From SSF26 sp037443945 (GTDB taxonomy: Bacteria > Chloroflexota > Anaerolineae > J102): a DNA stretch of 64,000 nucleotides. The stretch covers positions 62,001 through 126,000 of the forward strand of contig JBBINH010000003.1 of assembly GCA_037443945.1 (NCBI GenBank), given 5' to 3'. The stretch's first letter is position 1, and each line of letters starts with the position of its first letter. Positions 16,509 through 28,261 of this stretch are shown here, one piece after another. A program made the translations under genes and the position numbers. The notes beneath the pieces are model-generated. The model did not search any database and had not been told where the DNA came from. It saw nothing but the letters and a program-made list of their open reading frames with translations.

Positions 16509-17732
16509 ATGAAACACCGCACGCGCAAACTGTGCCGCCCGTTCCTCTTGACCCTGTTGATCGGTTGGGTCGGTCTCCTGGGAGTAGGGCTGGCCTTTGC
16601 CGCCCGTCTCGACACTCGCGCCGACATCGCTACGCCGACATCGGGGATCGACGTCGCCGTTGAGGCCACACCCGTTCCCCCGCCGCCTGGGATCCGCGTG
16701 GAGACCTTCATCCCGAACGTCGAGGTACCCATCACCCTGATCTGGGGGCCTGACGGCCGGCTTTATTACGGCGACCGACGCAACCTCGCCGTTTTCATCT
16801 ACAACCCCGACGGGTCTCTCCATGCCCGGGTCCCCGTCCCCGGAGTCACCCGCCGGGACGGGCTCATGTTGGGTATGGCCCTCCATCCCCGCTATCCGCA
16901 AGAGCCCTGGATTTATATCCAATACACCCAGGACAACCCTCTAAGCAATCGCTATCTCCGCTTTCGCTACGAGAACGGCGTTGCTTCCGATCCCTATCTC
17001 CTTCTGGAGGCGCCGGCACCCGCCGACGGATGCATCGACCACAACGGGGGCAAACTCGTTTTCGGACCGGACGGCATGCTCTACATTGCGCTGGGCGAGA
17101 ACTGCATCGGCGCCATGGCCCAGGATCTGACCGTACCCCAGGGCAAGGTCCTGCGCGTCGATCCGATGACCGGTGCAGGCCTAGCCGACAACCCCTTCTA
17201 CGACGGCGACGGTCCCAACGATGACCGGATCTGGGCCCTGGGCCTGCGCAACCCCTTCGGCCTGACCTTTGACCCCTTTACCGGCGAGCTGTGGCTCAGC
17301 GACAACGGCCCCGGTTGCGGCGATGAGATCAACCGCATCGTGCGCGGGGGCAACTACGGCTGGCCTCTCAGCAGCCCCAGCTATTTTGAATGCATTGACC
17401 CCGGCCCGGCCTATATCCCTCCCCTGTGGAGCTGGAGCCAACCGATTGCTCCGACCGGTATCGCCTTTTACCACGGCAATACCCTGCCCGGCTGGCATGG
17501 CGACCTCTTTATGTGCGCCTGGCGGACGGGGTACCTGTATCATCTGGCGATCGACGAAACCCGCACCCGGATCACGGCGGTAACGGCTTACGACATCGCC
17601 CCGGCAGGGTGCACCCTCGATGTCGTTACCGGCCCTGACGGCAGCCTGTACACCAACACGCGGGATGGCGCCATCTATCGCCTTTCCAGTCTGCCGATCT
17701 GGTTGCCCCTCTGGCGACGGGCTATCCCCTGA
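16509..17732 (+). CDS. Secreted glucose/sorbosone dehydrogenase-like (PQQ-type six-bladed propeller)
   Basis: A 407-residue protein with a signal-anchor or signal peptide (LLTLLIGWVGLLGVGLAFAA, residues ~13-32). The soluble aldose sugar dehydrogenase motifs follow in order: LGMALHPRYP, HNGGKLVFGPDGMLYIALG, LRVDPMTGAG, LGLRNPFGLTFDP and LWLSDNGPGCGDEIN, then NYGWPL. In the family these build a beta-propeller with the PQQ and calcium site at the His-Asn-Gly-Gly loop. It would oxidise aldoses outside the membrane. A GGGAG ribosome-binding site precedes the ATG. PQQ synthesis genes are not in the window, so cofactor loading is assumed. It ends with a hydrophobic WLPLWRR tail. Confidence 0.85.
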   Translation: MKHRTRKLCRPFLLTLLIGWVGLLGVGLAFAARLDTRADIATPTSGIDVAVEATPVPPPPGIRVETFIPNVEVPITLIWGPDGRLYYGDRRNLAVFIYNPDGSLHARVPVPGVTRRDGLMLGMALHPRYPQEPWIYIQYTQDNPLSNRYLRFRYENGVASDPYLLLEAPAPADGCIDHNGGKLVFGPDGMLYIALGENCIGAMAQDLTVPQGKVLRVDPMTGAGLADNPFYDGDGPNDDRIWALGLRNPFGLTFDPFTGELWLSDNGPGCGDEINRIVRGGNYGWPLSSPSYFECIDPGPAYIPPLWSWSQPIAPTGIAFYHGNTLPGWHGDLFMCAWRTGYLYHLAIDETRTRITAVTAYDIAPAGCTLDVVTGPDGSLYTNTRDGAIYRLSSLPIWLPLWRRAIP

Positions 17733-17788
17733 CCCCAGGCCCGCAGGACGGTGATGCCGGGCTTCGCAGACAGGCCGCAGAGCCTGCC

Positions 17789-18643
17789 TTACCCGTTCCC
17801 ACGCTCGTTGGCCTGGGAGTCCTTCTGGACTAGGCGATACAGTTCGCGTCGCGACAGACCGGTGAGCCGGGCCAGCCGTCGGGCGGCTTCGGAGGCCGTC
17901 ATCCCCCCGGCCATCAAGCCATGCAGGACGGCCTCGACCTCCGGCGCAGCCGGGGATGGCATCCTCGCCTCGGCCGGAGCTCCCCCCACCAGAACGACGA
18001 TCTCGCCGGGGGGGGGTTCGGCAAAGGCAGCAACGGCGGCTGCCGCCGTGCCCCGCCAGAAGGTCTCGTGGATTTTGGTCAGCTCGCGCGCGACCACAAC
18101 CGGCCGTTCCGGACCGAAGACGGTGAGCATGTCGCGCAGCAAGGCCGGCAGGCGTGTCGGGGCCTCGAAGAAGACGAGCGTGCCCGGCTCGGTGCACACT
18201 TCGCGCAGGAGCGCCACACGCGCGGCGGCCTTGCGCGGGGGAAAACCGAGAAAGAGAAAGCGATCCGTAGGCAGACCGGAAGCCACCAAGGCCGCCAGCA
18301 GGGCGCTGGCACCGGGAACAGGCACCACCCGATGACCTGCCTCCCACACCGCCCGCACCAACCGATAGCCGGGATCGGAGAGGCCGGGCGTGCCGGCATC
18401 GCTGATGAGGGCGACATCCTCTCCCCGGTCCAGTGCGGCCAGAATAGCGGGAATACGGGCCGCTTCGTTGTGCTCGTGCAGGCTGAGCAAGGGCTTGTGC
18501 AGACCCAGATGGCGGAGCAATAAACCGCTGTGCCGGGTATCCTCGGCCGCCACGAGCGCAACCTCGGAGAGCACGCGCTGCGCCCGCCGGGTGATGTCTT
18601 CGAGATTCCCGATGGGGGTAGCCACCAGATAGAGGGTCGCCAT
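17789..18643 (-). CDS. rsmI: 16S rRNA (cytidine-1402-2'-O)-methyltransferase RsmI
   Basis: A 284-residue SAM-dependent tetrapyrrole-methylase-fold enzyme. Diagnostic blocks are TLYLVATPIGNLEDIT at the N-terminus, AAEDTRHSGLLL, LISDAGTPGLSDPG and VVPVPGASALLAAL, all in the usual order, with FLGFPPRK after them. It methylates the ribose of C1402 in the decoding centre together with RsmH. The C-terminal helical part (ASEAARRLARLTGLSRRELY) is normal for the family. It starts 12 bases after the end of the upstream membrane-anchored protein gene on the same strand, so the two are probably cotranscribed. Confidence 0.95.
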   Translation of the reverse strand: MATLYLVATPIGNLEDITRRAQRVLSEVALVAAEDTRHSGLLLRHLGLHKPLLSLHEHNEAARIPAILAALDRGEDVALISDAGTPGLSDPGYRLVRAVWEAGHRVVPVPGASALLAALVASGLPTDRFLFLGFPPRKAAARVALLREVCTEPGTLVFFEAPTRLPALLRDMLTVFGPERPVVVARELTKIHETFWRGTAAAAVAAFAEPPPGEIVVLVGGAPAEARMPSPAAPEVEAVLHGLMAGGMTASEAARRLARLTGLSRRELYRLVQKDSQANERGNG

Positions 18644-18655
18644 AGGCGAGACGGT

Positions 18656-20005
18656 TCAGGGGGTGGCCGCCGGCTTCGTGTCCATCAGGTGGAAGCGGAC
18701 GATGTTGTCCTGGCCGATGACGGCCACGGTAAGGGGCCCACCGACTTCTTGCCAGGCGACAAGGGCGTCGTTGAAGGCATTGGCTAAAAAGACCAGGTCG
18801 GCATCGGGATAAAGACCCAAGCGCGCCCAGATCAGGCCATGGGCATAAGCATGGTACAGCGCCGGCCCGCGTTGAGCGGCCGGCAGGGTTTGCACGTAAT
18901 CTTGGGTCAGGGTGAGGGTTTGGGCAAAGGCTTCGCGGGTGAGGGTGCGAATGGCCGGCAGCTCGGCCTTCCAATTCGGGACCAGGGTGACGCCGTACCG
19001 ATCGGCAGCCGCGCGGTGCTTCAGCGCCAGCCATTGGGCCTGATCCCAGGCCGTGCGGGCCTGCTCTAAGGGGGACAGGCTGTTATTGCCGAGACGGTCG
19101 GTGTAGTAGGCCCTGCGCAGGAGGTCCTCGTTGATCAAGGCTTCGCCCAGGGCGGCCAGGCTGCCGGGTGCGACCTGGGCCCCGCGTTCGTTCCAGGTGG
19201 CGATAAAGGCCTCGGCTGTCGTCTGGCGAGCGGCAATGGCGCGGGTCAGGGTGTCGGGATAGGGGAGTGGGCCTGCTTCCCATAAGGTGAGCAGGGGATC
19301 GGGCAGGGGGGTGAAGGGCTGGCCCGGTTGATCGGCGGGCAGGCTGCGCGTGGTGCGTGCTGTGACGGCGTCGCCCATCTGCTCATAAAGTCGGGCAGCA
19401 TCCTCGAGAAGATGCCTGCGCACCGAAGGTTCCAGGTAGCGACCGGCCTGGGCCAGCAGAAGCACTTGCGCCAGCACCTCGCGGCCGCGCGCGGGTTCCT
19501 CCAGGAGGATCCAGCCCTCGGCTACGGCCAGGAGGGCTTCGGCGCGCGCGCGATCGCCCAGGTTAGGTGCCAGGAGGGCCAGGTCGGCCGCCAGTTGATA
19601 GAGCATGGCCGCCTGCTGCCGTTCACCGGTCAGGGCATAACGCCGCGCCAACACGGTCAGCCAGCCGATGCGTTGGCCATCGGCCATATCGGCAGCCGTG
19701 ATCGCCTCGGCGACGACCGTATCCAGCGCCTCGGCAGCCAGGGCCAGCCGATAGAGCTGTTCCCGATCGCGACCCGCCAGGGTCGCGACGGCCGGCCCGG
19801 CCAAAATGCGTGCCGGGTCTAGCCTATCCCAGGGATTGACGTCGGGTGGGGGCAAGGCCGCCTGCCGGCGGGCCAGAAACAAACCGTAACCCAGCGAAGC
19901 GATGCCCACGCACAACAGGCCGGCGGCCAACATTGCCAGCAAGAAAACCAGACGCCGGGTGCGTCGTCGTGCGGACACGGCCGCAGCGGAGTCAACAGGA
20001 TCCAT
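18656..20005 (-). CDS. Membrane-anchored helical-repeat protein of unknown function
   Basis: A 449-residue protein. Residues ~22-47 form one membrane helix (LVFLLAMLAAGLLCVGIASLGYGLFLA) after a short basic cytoplasmic end; the rest is alpha-helical, rich in Ala and Leu, and resembles tetratricopeptide-like pairs (ALTGERQQAAMLYQLAADLA). The frame is open for 228 further bases upstream, but that part translates a MITE copy, so the ATG at 20005 is the credible start. It lies immediately upstream of rsmI on the same strand. No enzyme motif is visible. A scaffold or extracytoplasmic binding role is a guess. Confidence 0.65.
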   Translation of the reverse strand: MDPVDSAAAVSARRRTRRLVFLLAMLAAGLLCVGIASLGYGLFLARRQAALPPPDVNPWDRLDPARILAGPAVATLAGRDREQLYRLALAAEALDTVVAEAITAADMADGQRIGWLTVLARRYALTGERQQAAMLYQLAADLALLAPNLGDRARAEALLAVAEGWILLEEPARGREVLAQVLLLAQAGRYLEPSVRRHLLEDAARLYEQMGDAVTARTTRSLPADQPGQPFTPLPDPLLTLWEAGPLPYPDTLTRAIAARQTTAEAFIATWNERGAQVAPGSLAALGEALINEDLLRRAYYTDRLGNNSLSPLEQARTAWDQAQWLALKHRAAADRYGVTLVPNWKAELPAIRTLTREAFAQTLTLTQDYVQTLPAAQRGPALYHAYAHGLIWARLGLYPDADLVFLANAFNDALVAWQEVGGPLTVAVIGQDNIVRFHLMDTKPAATP

Positions 20006-20106
20006 CGTCGTCGAGTATATACCCAGAGGCACCGTTCGCGAAAAGCAGCGCGAACCGGCATGGTGCCTGGCCGCAGGACAGGACCGGCTATCCCTTCCGG
20101 GCGGTT

Positions 20107-20188
20107 GCCTCGGTTCTATCTTTTGTTGGTGAGAACGTTTGAACGTTATGCCTGCCCCTCTTGCGCCAACACACTCCGGAACCGAGTC
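20107..20188 (-). mobile_element. MITE-like element, copy A (with 8-bp target duplication)
   Basis: An 82-base element with ends GCCTCGGTTC and GAACCGAGTC (one mismatch in the left end), flanked on both sides by GGGCGGTT (20099-20106 and 20189-20196). It is inverted relative to the other three copies. It holds two AACGTT-type units and inner TGTTGG/CCAACA arms. Its right duplication directly touches the -35 box of the downstream promoter. Confidence 0.85.
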
Positions 20189-20196
20189 GGGCGGTT

Positions 20197-20225
20197 TTGA
20201 CGCCCGACCCCGGTCGGCATATAAT
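20197..20225 (+). promoter_or_regulatory. Strong sigma-70-like promoter
   Basis: TTGACG at 20197-20202 and a perfect TATAAT at 20220-20225 with 17-base spacing, 74 bases before the bifunctional nuclease ATG. The -35 box begins at the first base after the target duplication of MITE copy A. Confidence 0.75.
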
Positions 20226-20299
20226 GACACCATGACGATCCTGCCATCGCCCGCACCGGCGATGACGTCTTTATCTTAGCCTTCTGGAGGGCCCAAGCT

Positions 20300-20836
20300 A
20301 TGATCGAAGTCACCATAGACAGCGTTCGCATCAGCCTCATGACCCAGCATCGCGTGGTCGTCCTGCGCGAAAAAGGTTCGCAGCGCTATCTGCCGATCTG
20401 GATTGGTGCGCCGGAGGCGGATGCGATCACCCTGCGCCTGCAAGGGGTGCAGGTCGAACGGCCGCTTACCCACGATCTGCTGGTACGTATCCTCCGCACC
20501 CTGGGCGCCGAGGTACAGTACGTCGTCGTCAATGACCTGCGGGCCGATGTGTTCTATGCCCAGATCGTCCTCGAATACAACGAACGGGAGATTCGGATCG
20601 ATTCTCGCCCCAGCGATGCCATTGCCCTGGCCGTGCGGGCCGAGGTGCCCCTCTACGTCAGCGAGAAGGTGATGAACGAGGCCAGCCGGTTGCCGGATGA
20701 AGACGTGAGCCCCAGCATCCTGGAAGGTGTGGAAGAAGAACCCGAGGTCGCCGGCGAGGACCTGAGCGCTTTCGCCGATTTCATCGAAGAACTCGATCTC
20801 GACGATTTGGGGACTGGGCCGACCCCGAACCCCTAA
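20300..20836 (+). CDS. Bifunctional nuclease (BFN/DUF151) family protein
   Basis: A 178-residue protein with the BFN domain at residues 1-135: MIEVTIDSVRISLMTQHRVV, then LPIWIGAPEADAITL, VYFAQI-like VFYAQIVLEY and the highly conserved SRPSDAIALAVR. Members cleave RNA and DNA in plants and are widespread in bacteria without a settled role. The C-terminal 40 residues are very acidic (EGVEEEPEVAGED), which is common in bacterial versions. A GGAGG ribosome-binding site and a strong promoter precede it. It ends before a 262-base gap leading to dnaB. Confidence 0.88.
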   Translation: MIEVTIDSVRISLMTQHRVVVLREKGSQRYLPIWIGAPEADAITLRLQGVQVERPLTHDLLVRILRTLGAEVQYVVVNDLRADVFYAQIVLEYNEREIRIDSRPSDAIALAVRAEVPLYVSEKVMNEASRLPDEDVSPSILEGVEEEPEVAGEDLSAFADFIEELDLDDLGTGPTPNP

Positions 20837-21098
20837 ACCGACATCCGTCTCGTGGCTGCAGACGGCCGTTGTCGAACGGCTGCCGATAGGCGTAGCCGGG
20901 GTATCCATCGCCGATTGAGCCCGGTCTGGTGCTGCTTTCGTCCCGGCGTTCGGCTTTTGGGGTGGCAAGCGCTGTGGCCTTTTTAGCACTTACCCTTCAG
21001 GGTGAGGTGCGTATTGAGAATTACCCTAGAGCCGTCACGGACAAGACCCGACGCTCAGGGTTTGTCCGCCAAAGGGATGATCTGCGTTTGGCTCGATC
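20837..21098. other. Intergenic region before dnaB; no gene seen
   Basis: A small inverted repeat (GCCGTT, four-base loop, AACGGC near 20870) could fold but lacks a T-run. No convincing promoter for dnaB was found; no tRNA-like fold was noticed. Confidence 0.4.
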
Positions 21099-22448
21099 AT
21101 GAGCACTTCGCCCGATAAAACCGTTCCCAGCAACATTGCTGCCGAGGAAGCCCTGCTTGGCAGCTTGCTTATCGATCCTGACACCATCGTTCAGGTGGCC
21201 ACGATGGTGTCGCCGGAGGATTTTTATCTGCAGCGCCACGGCTGGATTTACGATGCCATCCGTCATCTCCACGATCAGCGCCAACCGGTGGATTTCCTCA
21301 CCGTGAGCGATGAATTGGAACGACGCGGCCAATTGGCGGATGTCGGGGGGGAGGTCTATCTCAGTTCGTTGATCAACGCCGTGCCTTCGGCGGTCCACGC
21401 CACCACATATGCCGAGATCGTGCAGCGCACCTCGACCCTGCGCCAGCTCATCACCGCCGCCGGCCAGATCGCCCGTATGGCCTACGACGAAGGCCAGGAT
21501 GTCGAGACGATTGTGGATAGGGCCGAACAGCTCATCTTCAGCATCTCCGAGCGCCGTATCCAGCGCGACTTGCGTCCCTTGCGCAGCATTATGCGGGTCG
21601 TCCTCGATGAACTCGATGAGCTGCATCGCCGGCGTGGGCGATTCTACGGCATCCCCACCGGTTTTAACCTGCTGGATAAGATGCTGGGCGGGCTGCAAAA
21701 ATCCGATCTCATCGTCGTCGCCGCCCGGCCGGGCGTAGGCAAAACCAGTTTGGCCCTGACCATTGCGCTCAACGCCGCCAAACGCCATGGCGCGCGTGTG
21801 GCCATCTTTAGCCTGGAGATGAGCAGCGAACAGCTTGTGCAACGTTTGTTAGCCCAGGAGACCCGCATTGACTCCCATCGCCTGCGCCTGGGACATATCC
21901 GTGACGAGGAATGGGAACGCATCGCCGATGCCGCCACCGTGCTCAGCGATTGCGCCATCTTTATCGACGACAGCGCCGCCATCTCCCCCTTCGAGCTGCG
22001 CACCAAGGCCCGTCGGCTCGATTCCGAGTACGGGTTGGACCTCCTCATTGTCGATTACATGCAGCTCATGCACGCCGGCACGCGCGTGGAGAACCGCGTG
22101 CAGGAAATCAGCCTTATTTCGCGCTCGCTCAAGCAACTGGCCCGGGAACTCGATGTCCCCGTCATCGCCATTTCCCAGCTCAGCCGTCAGGTCGAGACCA
22201 GGGCCGACAAGCGCCCCCAATTGAGCGATCTGCGGGAAAGCGGCAGCATCGAGCAAGATGCCGATGTGGTGATGTTCGTCTATCGCGAAGACCAATACAA
22301 AGAAGAGAGCGAACGCAAGAACATCGCCGAAATCATTGTCGCCAAACATCGCCACGGTCCTACAGGCAGCGTTGACCTTTATTTCAATAAAGAATTTACC
22401 CATTTTGATGATTTGGCGATAGTTAGGGAAGAGATGAGGGTTGGCTAA
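21099..22448 (+). CDS. dnaB: Replicative DNA helicase DnaB
   Basis: A 449-residue hexameric helicase that unwinds DNA at the fork. The N-terminal domain is recognisable from NIAAEEALLGSLLIDP to ~residue 150. The RecA-like domain has Walker A AARPGVGKTS (residues 208-217), Walker B with LLIVDYMQLM, the H3 motif ISQLSRQVE and the terminal arginine-rich segment REDQYKEESERKN. No intein is inserted. The stop overlaps the dnaD start by one base (TAATG), so helicase and primosome genes are coupled. The last ~80 bases are AT-rich compared with the rest. Confidence 0.96.
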   Translation: MSTSPDKTVPSNIAAEEALLGSLLIDPDTIVQVATMVSPEDFYLQRHGWIYDAIRHLHDQRQPVDFLTVSDELERRGQLADVGGEVYLSSLINAVPSAVHATTYAEIVQRTSTLRQLITAAGQIARMAYDEGQDVETIVDRAEQLIFSISERRIQRDLRPLRSIMRVVLDELDELHRRRGRFYGIPTGFNLLDKMLGGLQKSDLIVVAARPGVGKTSLALTIALNAAKRHGARVAIFSLEMSSEQLVQRLLAQETRIDSHRLRLGHIRDEEWERIADAATVLSDCAIFIDDSAAISPFELRTKARRLDSEYGLDLLIVDYMQLMHAGTRVENRVQEISLISRSLKQLARELDVPVIAISQLSRQVETRADKRPQLSDLRESGSIEQDADVVMFVYREDQYKEESERKNIAEIIVAKHRHGPTGSVDLYFNKEFTHFDDLAIVREEMRVG

Positions 22449-23185
22449 TGAGCGATGTTTTACGCGGATTTTCGGGATTCACGGCCGGAAAAACGCGTTT
22501 TACGCCTATTCCCAATGAGTTTTTCGCCGAAGTGCTGCCGCTCATCGACGACCTGGATGAGCTCAAGGCCGTGTTGTACGCCTTTTGGCGGTTGAGCCAG
22601 GGCGAAGGCGATGTGCGTTACGTGCGCCTGGACGATGTGTTGACCGATTGGGTCTTCCTATCCGGGCTTTCGGGGCCGGAGGAAGCGCGAACCGAGACGG
22701 CGCAACGGGCGTTTGCCCGTGCTGCGCAGCGGGGGGTTTTGCTCGCCATCACGGTCAAACGTCGGGAACGCGAGGAGATCTGGTATTTTCTCAATTCACC
22801 CAAGGGGCGCGAAGGCATCGCCCGCCTGCGTCGTGGGGAATTCGGCGGTCTGGGCCACGACATTGACGATGTGGTCATCGGTTTGGAAAAGGAGCGACCG
22901 AATATTTTTCTCCTCTATGAGCAGAACATCGGCATGATCACGCCGCTGCTGGCGGAAAAGTTGCGCCAGGCCGAGCGCGATTATCCTGAGAACTGGCTGC
23001 GCGATGCGTTTAGCCTGGCCGTCGAGCGCAATAAGCGCAGTTGGGCTTACATTCAGAGCCTTCTCCGTCATTGGGCCGAACATGGAAAAGACACACCCGC
23101 GCAAACTGGCCGAGCTCTTGCCCCAGGTTCTGACGCCGTTAGGGCAGGAGACTCCGATGAGGCCACCCCTTTCATCCTCGAATAA
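22448..23185 (+). CDS. dnaD: DnaD-like primosome/replication-initiation protein
   Basis: A 245-residue protein with a winged-helix N-terminal half (FTPIPNEFFAEVLPLIDDL, DLDELKAVLYAFWRL) and a C-terminal DnaD/DnaB2 domain: LYEQNIGMITPLLAEKL, then DYPENWLRDAFSLAVERN and RSWAYIQSLLRHW, which contains the YxxxIL-like motif for DNA binding. In Firmicutes DnaD bridges DnaA and the helicase loader. Here it is encoded between dnaB and the loader, supporting the same job. Its 3' end overlaps the loader gene by 29 bases. Chloroflexota homologues share this order as far as is known, which is family knowledge rather than evidence from the window. Confidence 0.9.
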   Translation: MSDVLRGFSGFTAGKTRFTPIPNEFFAEVLPLIDDLDELKAVLYAFWRLSQGEGDVRYVRLDDVLTDWVFLSGLSGPEEARTETAQRAFARAAQRGVLLAITVKRREREEIWYFLNSPKGREGIARLRRGEFGGLGHDIDDVVIGLEKERPNIFLLYEQNIGMITPLLAEKLRQAERDYPENWLRDAFSLAVERNKRSWAYIQSLLRHWAEHGKDTPAQTGRALAPGSDAVRAGDSDEATPFILE

Positions 23186-24512
23186 TCCGGATGATCCGGA
23201 CCATCCCGCCTGTCCCGTCTGTGGAGGCAAGGGATTCTACTACAAAGCGGTCGAGGTCGGTCATCCCGATTTCGGTCGGGCCTTTGTCTGCGCCTGTGCC
23301 CGGCCGCGCCTGGAACAGGTGCGCCGTCGGCAGATCAATGCCCTCGGCACGGCCGTCATGTTGGATGAAATGACCTTCGACCGCTTCCGGCCGGACGGTG
23401 TGGGTCTGACCCCAGAGCGTCAGCGTACCCTGCGCGCCGCCTATGAGGCCGCCCTGGCCTTTGCCCGCTATCCCCATGGCTGGCTCCTCCTCTCCGGCGG
23501 TTTTGGTGTGGGCAAAACCCACCTCGCCGTAGCCATTGCGCATGAGGTGACTGCCCGCGGGGAGGAGGCCCTCTTCGTTTTCGTCCCCGACCTGCTCGAC
23601 CATCTCCGCGCCAGTTACGCGCCTACCAGTCCGGAACCCTACGATGAGGTCTTCGAGCGGCTGAAGCAGGCTCCCCTGCTCATCCTGGACGATCTGGGCG
23701 CCGAAAGCCCGACGCCCTGGGCCCAGGAGAAGCTCTTTCAGCTCCTCAACCACCGGTATCTGCGCCGCCTGCCCACGATCATTACCACGAACCGGCCCAT
23801 CGAGGCCATCGAACCGCGGTTGCGCTCACGGCTGCTGGATGTCGAGCTGGTGGTCCATATGCGCATCCTGGCCGCCGACTATCGCGGAGGCGGTTATATG
23901 GACCATCTCAGCGAGCTGAACGAACTCGACCTGCATGCCGACCAGACGTTCGAGACTTTTCACATCCCCGGCACCGGTCGCGAGGAGCTACGCCAGAACT
24001 TGCTGACCGTGCGCGACGCTGCGCTGGGCTATGCCGAACGCCCGGAGGGTTGGATCGCTTTTCTGGGTAAGCCGGGGGTGGGCAAGACCCATTTGGCGGC
24101 AGCCATCGCCAATCATGTGCGTCAGACTCAGCCGCAGATCCTGTTCGTCTCCACGGCGCGGCTGCTCGACCACTTGCGCGCAGCGTTTGCTCCCGGCAGC
24201 ACCCTGTCGTTTGATGTCCGTTTCGAGCAGATCCGCCAGGCTCCTCTCCTCATCCTCGACGACCTGCGCGGACAGGCCATCTCCAGTTGGGCAGAGGAGA
24301 AGCTTTTTCAGCTCATCGATTATCGTTATCTGACCCGCCGACCGACGGTGTTCACCATTAGCACGGCCGACCGGGAGATGAAGGAGCTGGTCAATACCGA
24401 CCCGCGCATTGCGGCTCGTCTGCAGGATGAAAGCGTGTGCCTTTTGTGTTTTCTCAAGGGCTCAGGACGAACCCGGGGGCGCCGTCGTGAGTTGAGCCTT
24501 GAGACCCGATAG
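23157..24512 (+). CDS. Tandem DnaC/DnaI-like helicase loader with two AAA+ modules
   Basis: A 451-residue protein. A zinc-ribbon-like head (Cys19, Cys22, Cys45, Cys47) resembles DnaI. Module 1 has Walker A GGFGVGKT (114-121), Walker B LLILDD (174-179) and an RSRL arginine motif near 224. Module 2 repeats this: GKPGVGKT (304-311), LLILDD (364-369) and AARL near 421. Normal loaders have one module and about 300 residues. The two halves share long blocks (RQAPLLILDDL, EEKLFQL), so this is an internal duplication. The ATG at 23157 has AGGAG six bases before it; an earlier ATG at 23082 is possible. It overlaps dnaD. Confidence 0.88.
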   Translation: MRPPLSSSNNPDDPDHPACPVCGGKGFYYKAVEVGHPDFGRAFVCACARPRLEQVRRRQINALGTAVMLDEMTFDRFRPDGVGLTPERQRTLRAAYEAALAFARYPHGWLLLSGGFGVGKTHLAVAIAHEVTARGEEALFVFVPDLLDHLRASYAPTSPEPYDEVFERLKQAPLLILDDLGAESPTPWAQEKLFQLLNHRYLRRLPTIITTNRPIEAIEPRLRSRLLDVELVVHMRILAADYRGGGYMDHLSELNELDLHADQTFETFHIPGTGREELRQNLLTVRDAALGYAERPEGWIAFLGKPGVGKTHLAAAIANHVRQTQPQILFVSTARLLDHLRAAFAPGSTLSFDVRFEQIRQAPLLILDDLRGQAISSWAEEKLFQLIDYRYLTRRPTVFTISTADREMKELVNTDPRIAARLQDESVCLLCFLKGSGRTRGRRRELSLETR

Positions 24513-24657
24513 GGTGATCGAAGTGGGTCCGGCGTTCTGAGCCGGGCGTGGTCCTTATCGCGTGGCGCGATGAGACCCCTCGCCACCCGTGTCAGACCAG
24601 GCCGAAAGGGTGGAAATCATCCCCCGGCCTTGCTCGCTCACCGGTGTCGAGGCCGGT

Positions 24658-25101
24658 TCATAGGGCGACCCGGCGTCCCATAATGTAGGTTTCCAGTTGG
24701 CCGATGACGAACTCCTGCTCGGAAATGATGGCTTTGACTACGTCGCCGATGGAGATCACGCCGATGAGCTTGCCTTTGTCCATCACCGGCAGATGGCGGA
24801 TGTGATGCTCGGTCATCAGCGCCATACACTCTTCGATGGTCTGTTCCGGTCGCACCGTGATCACGCGCGGCGTCATAATCTCGTGGACCGGTGTTGTGCG
24901 CGAGGTCTTGCCGTGGAGGATGACCTTGCGGGCGTAGTCCCGTTCCGAGAGGATGCCGAGGAGCTCCTCACCTTCGAGGACGACCACGGCGCCGATGTTG
25001 TGTTCGGCCATCACCTGCAGAGCCTCGAACACGGTATGGTGGGGCGACACAGCCCAGATGGCATAGCCTTTGCTGTTGAGTAAGTCTCGGACGGTTTTCA
25101 T
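24658..25101 (-). CDS. CBS-domain pair protein
   Basis: A 147-residue protein made of two CBS motifs: VFEALQVMAEHNIGAVVVLE with GILSERDYARKV, then TIEECMALMTEHHIRHLPVM with GVISIGDVVKAII. Such pairs bind adenine nucleotides and regulate an attached or partner protein; here nothing else is attached. The ending (ETYIMG after the second CBS) is typical of stand-alone bacterial CBS proteins. An AGGAG ribosome-binding site precedes the ATG. It converges with the helicase-loader gene across a 145-base gap. Its target is unknown; related CBS pairs occur at 57-58 kb. Confidence 0.9.
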   Translation of the reverse strand: MKTVRDLLNSKGYAIWAVSPHHTVFEALQVMAEHNIGAVVVLEGEELLGILSERDYARKVILHGKTSRTTPVHEIMTPRVITVRPEQTIEECMALMTEHHIRHLPVMDKGKLIGVISIGDVVKAIISEQEFVIGQLETYIMGRRVAL

Positions 25102-25483
25102 GGCCGCACTCTCCTTATGTGAACAGAACGGTCAGAACAGTAAGACTAATGCACCGTGACTACTTGGCCCATTTTACCAGAAATCTGTTAAACCATCGGC
25201 AGGGTTGAAAGCACGCCGATGGGCCTTGCCCACCGGCACAAGGGGCGGGGGTCTGCAAGAAGGGGCCTCGAGCTGTGGCGACGGGTAGCGTCTGGAGCAC
25301 ACCCTTCGTCAGGGGGTCGCAACGAGCTCCTTGACTTGCCGGGCTATTGCCAATATGCTCTGAAATCGGCGCGGTTCGCCCATATCCGGGTGTCAGACTT
25401 GCGTGCCCAGTTGCTGGTCTGGTTATGTTGACGAAAGGCTATGGTAACGGACGCTCTCGATAGGCGAGCCGACACGGCTCTAT
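25102..25483. other. Intergenic region holding the ppc promoter; otherwise empty
   Basis: A 382-base gap between divergent genes. Only the ppc promoter at 25331-25359 and the ribosome-binding site of the CBS gene were recognised. No tRNA, small gene with a ribosome-binding site or repeat was seen. Confidence 0.45.
25331..25359 (+). promoter_or_regulatory. Sigma-70-like promoter for ppc
   Basis: TTGACT at 25331-25336 and TATGCT at 25354-25359 with the ideal 17-base spacing, 125 bases before the first possible start codon of ppc. Confidence 0.55.

Positions 25484-28261
<2,778 letters not shown>

Noticed and set aside
20006..20233. N-terminal extension of the helical-repeat membrane protein
   Set aside because: The extra residues (SVPECVGARGAGITFKRSHQ) are a translation of the MITE, and the same peptide-like string appears upstream of other genes where copies C and D lie.
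24513..25483. tRNA or other structured RNA in the gaps around 24.5-25.5 kb
   Set aside because: No cloverleaf-like pattern, TTC-loop consensus or long stem was found by eye; a covariance search would be needed to be certain.
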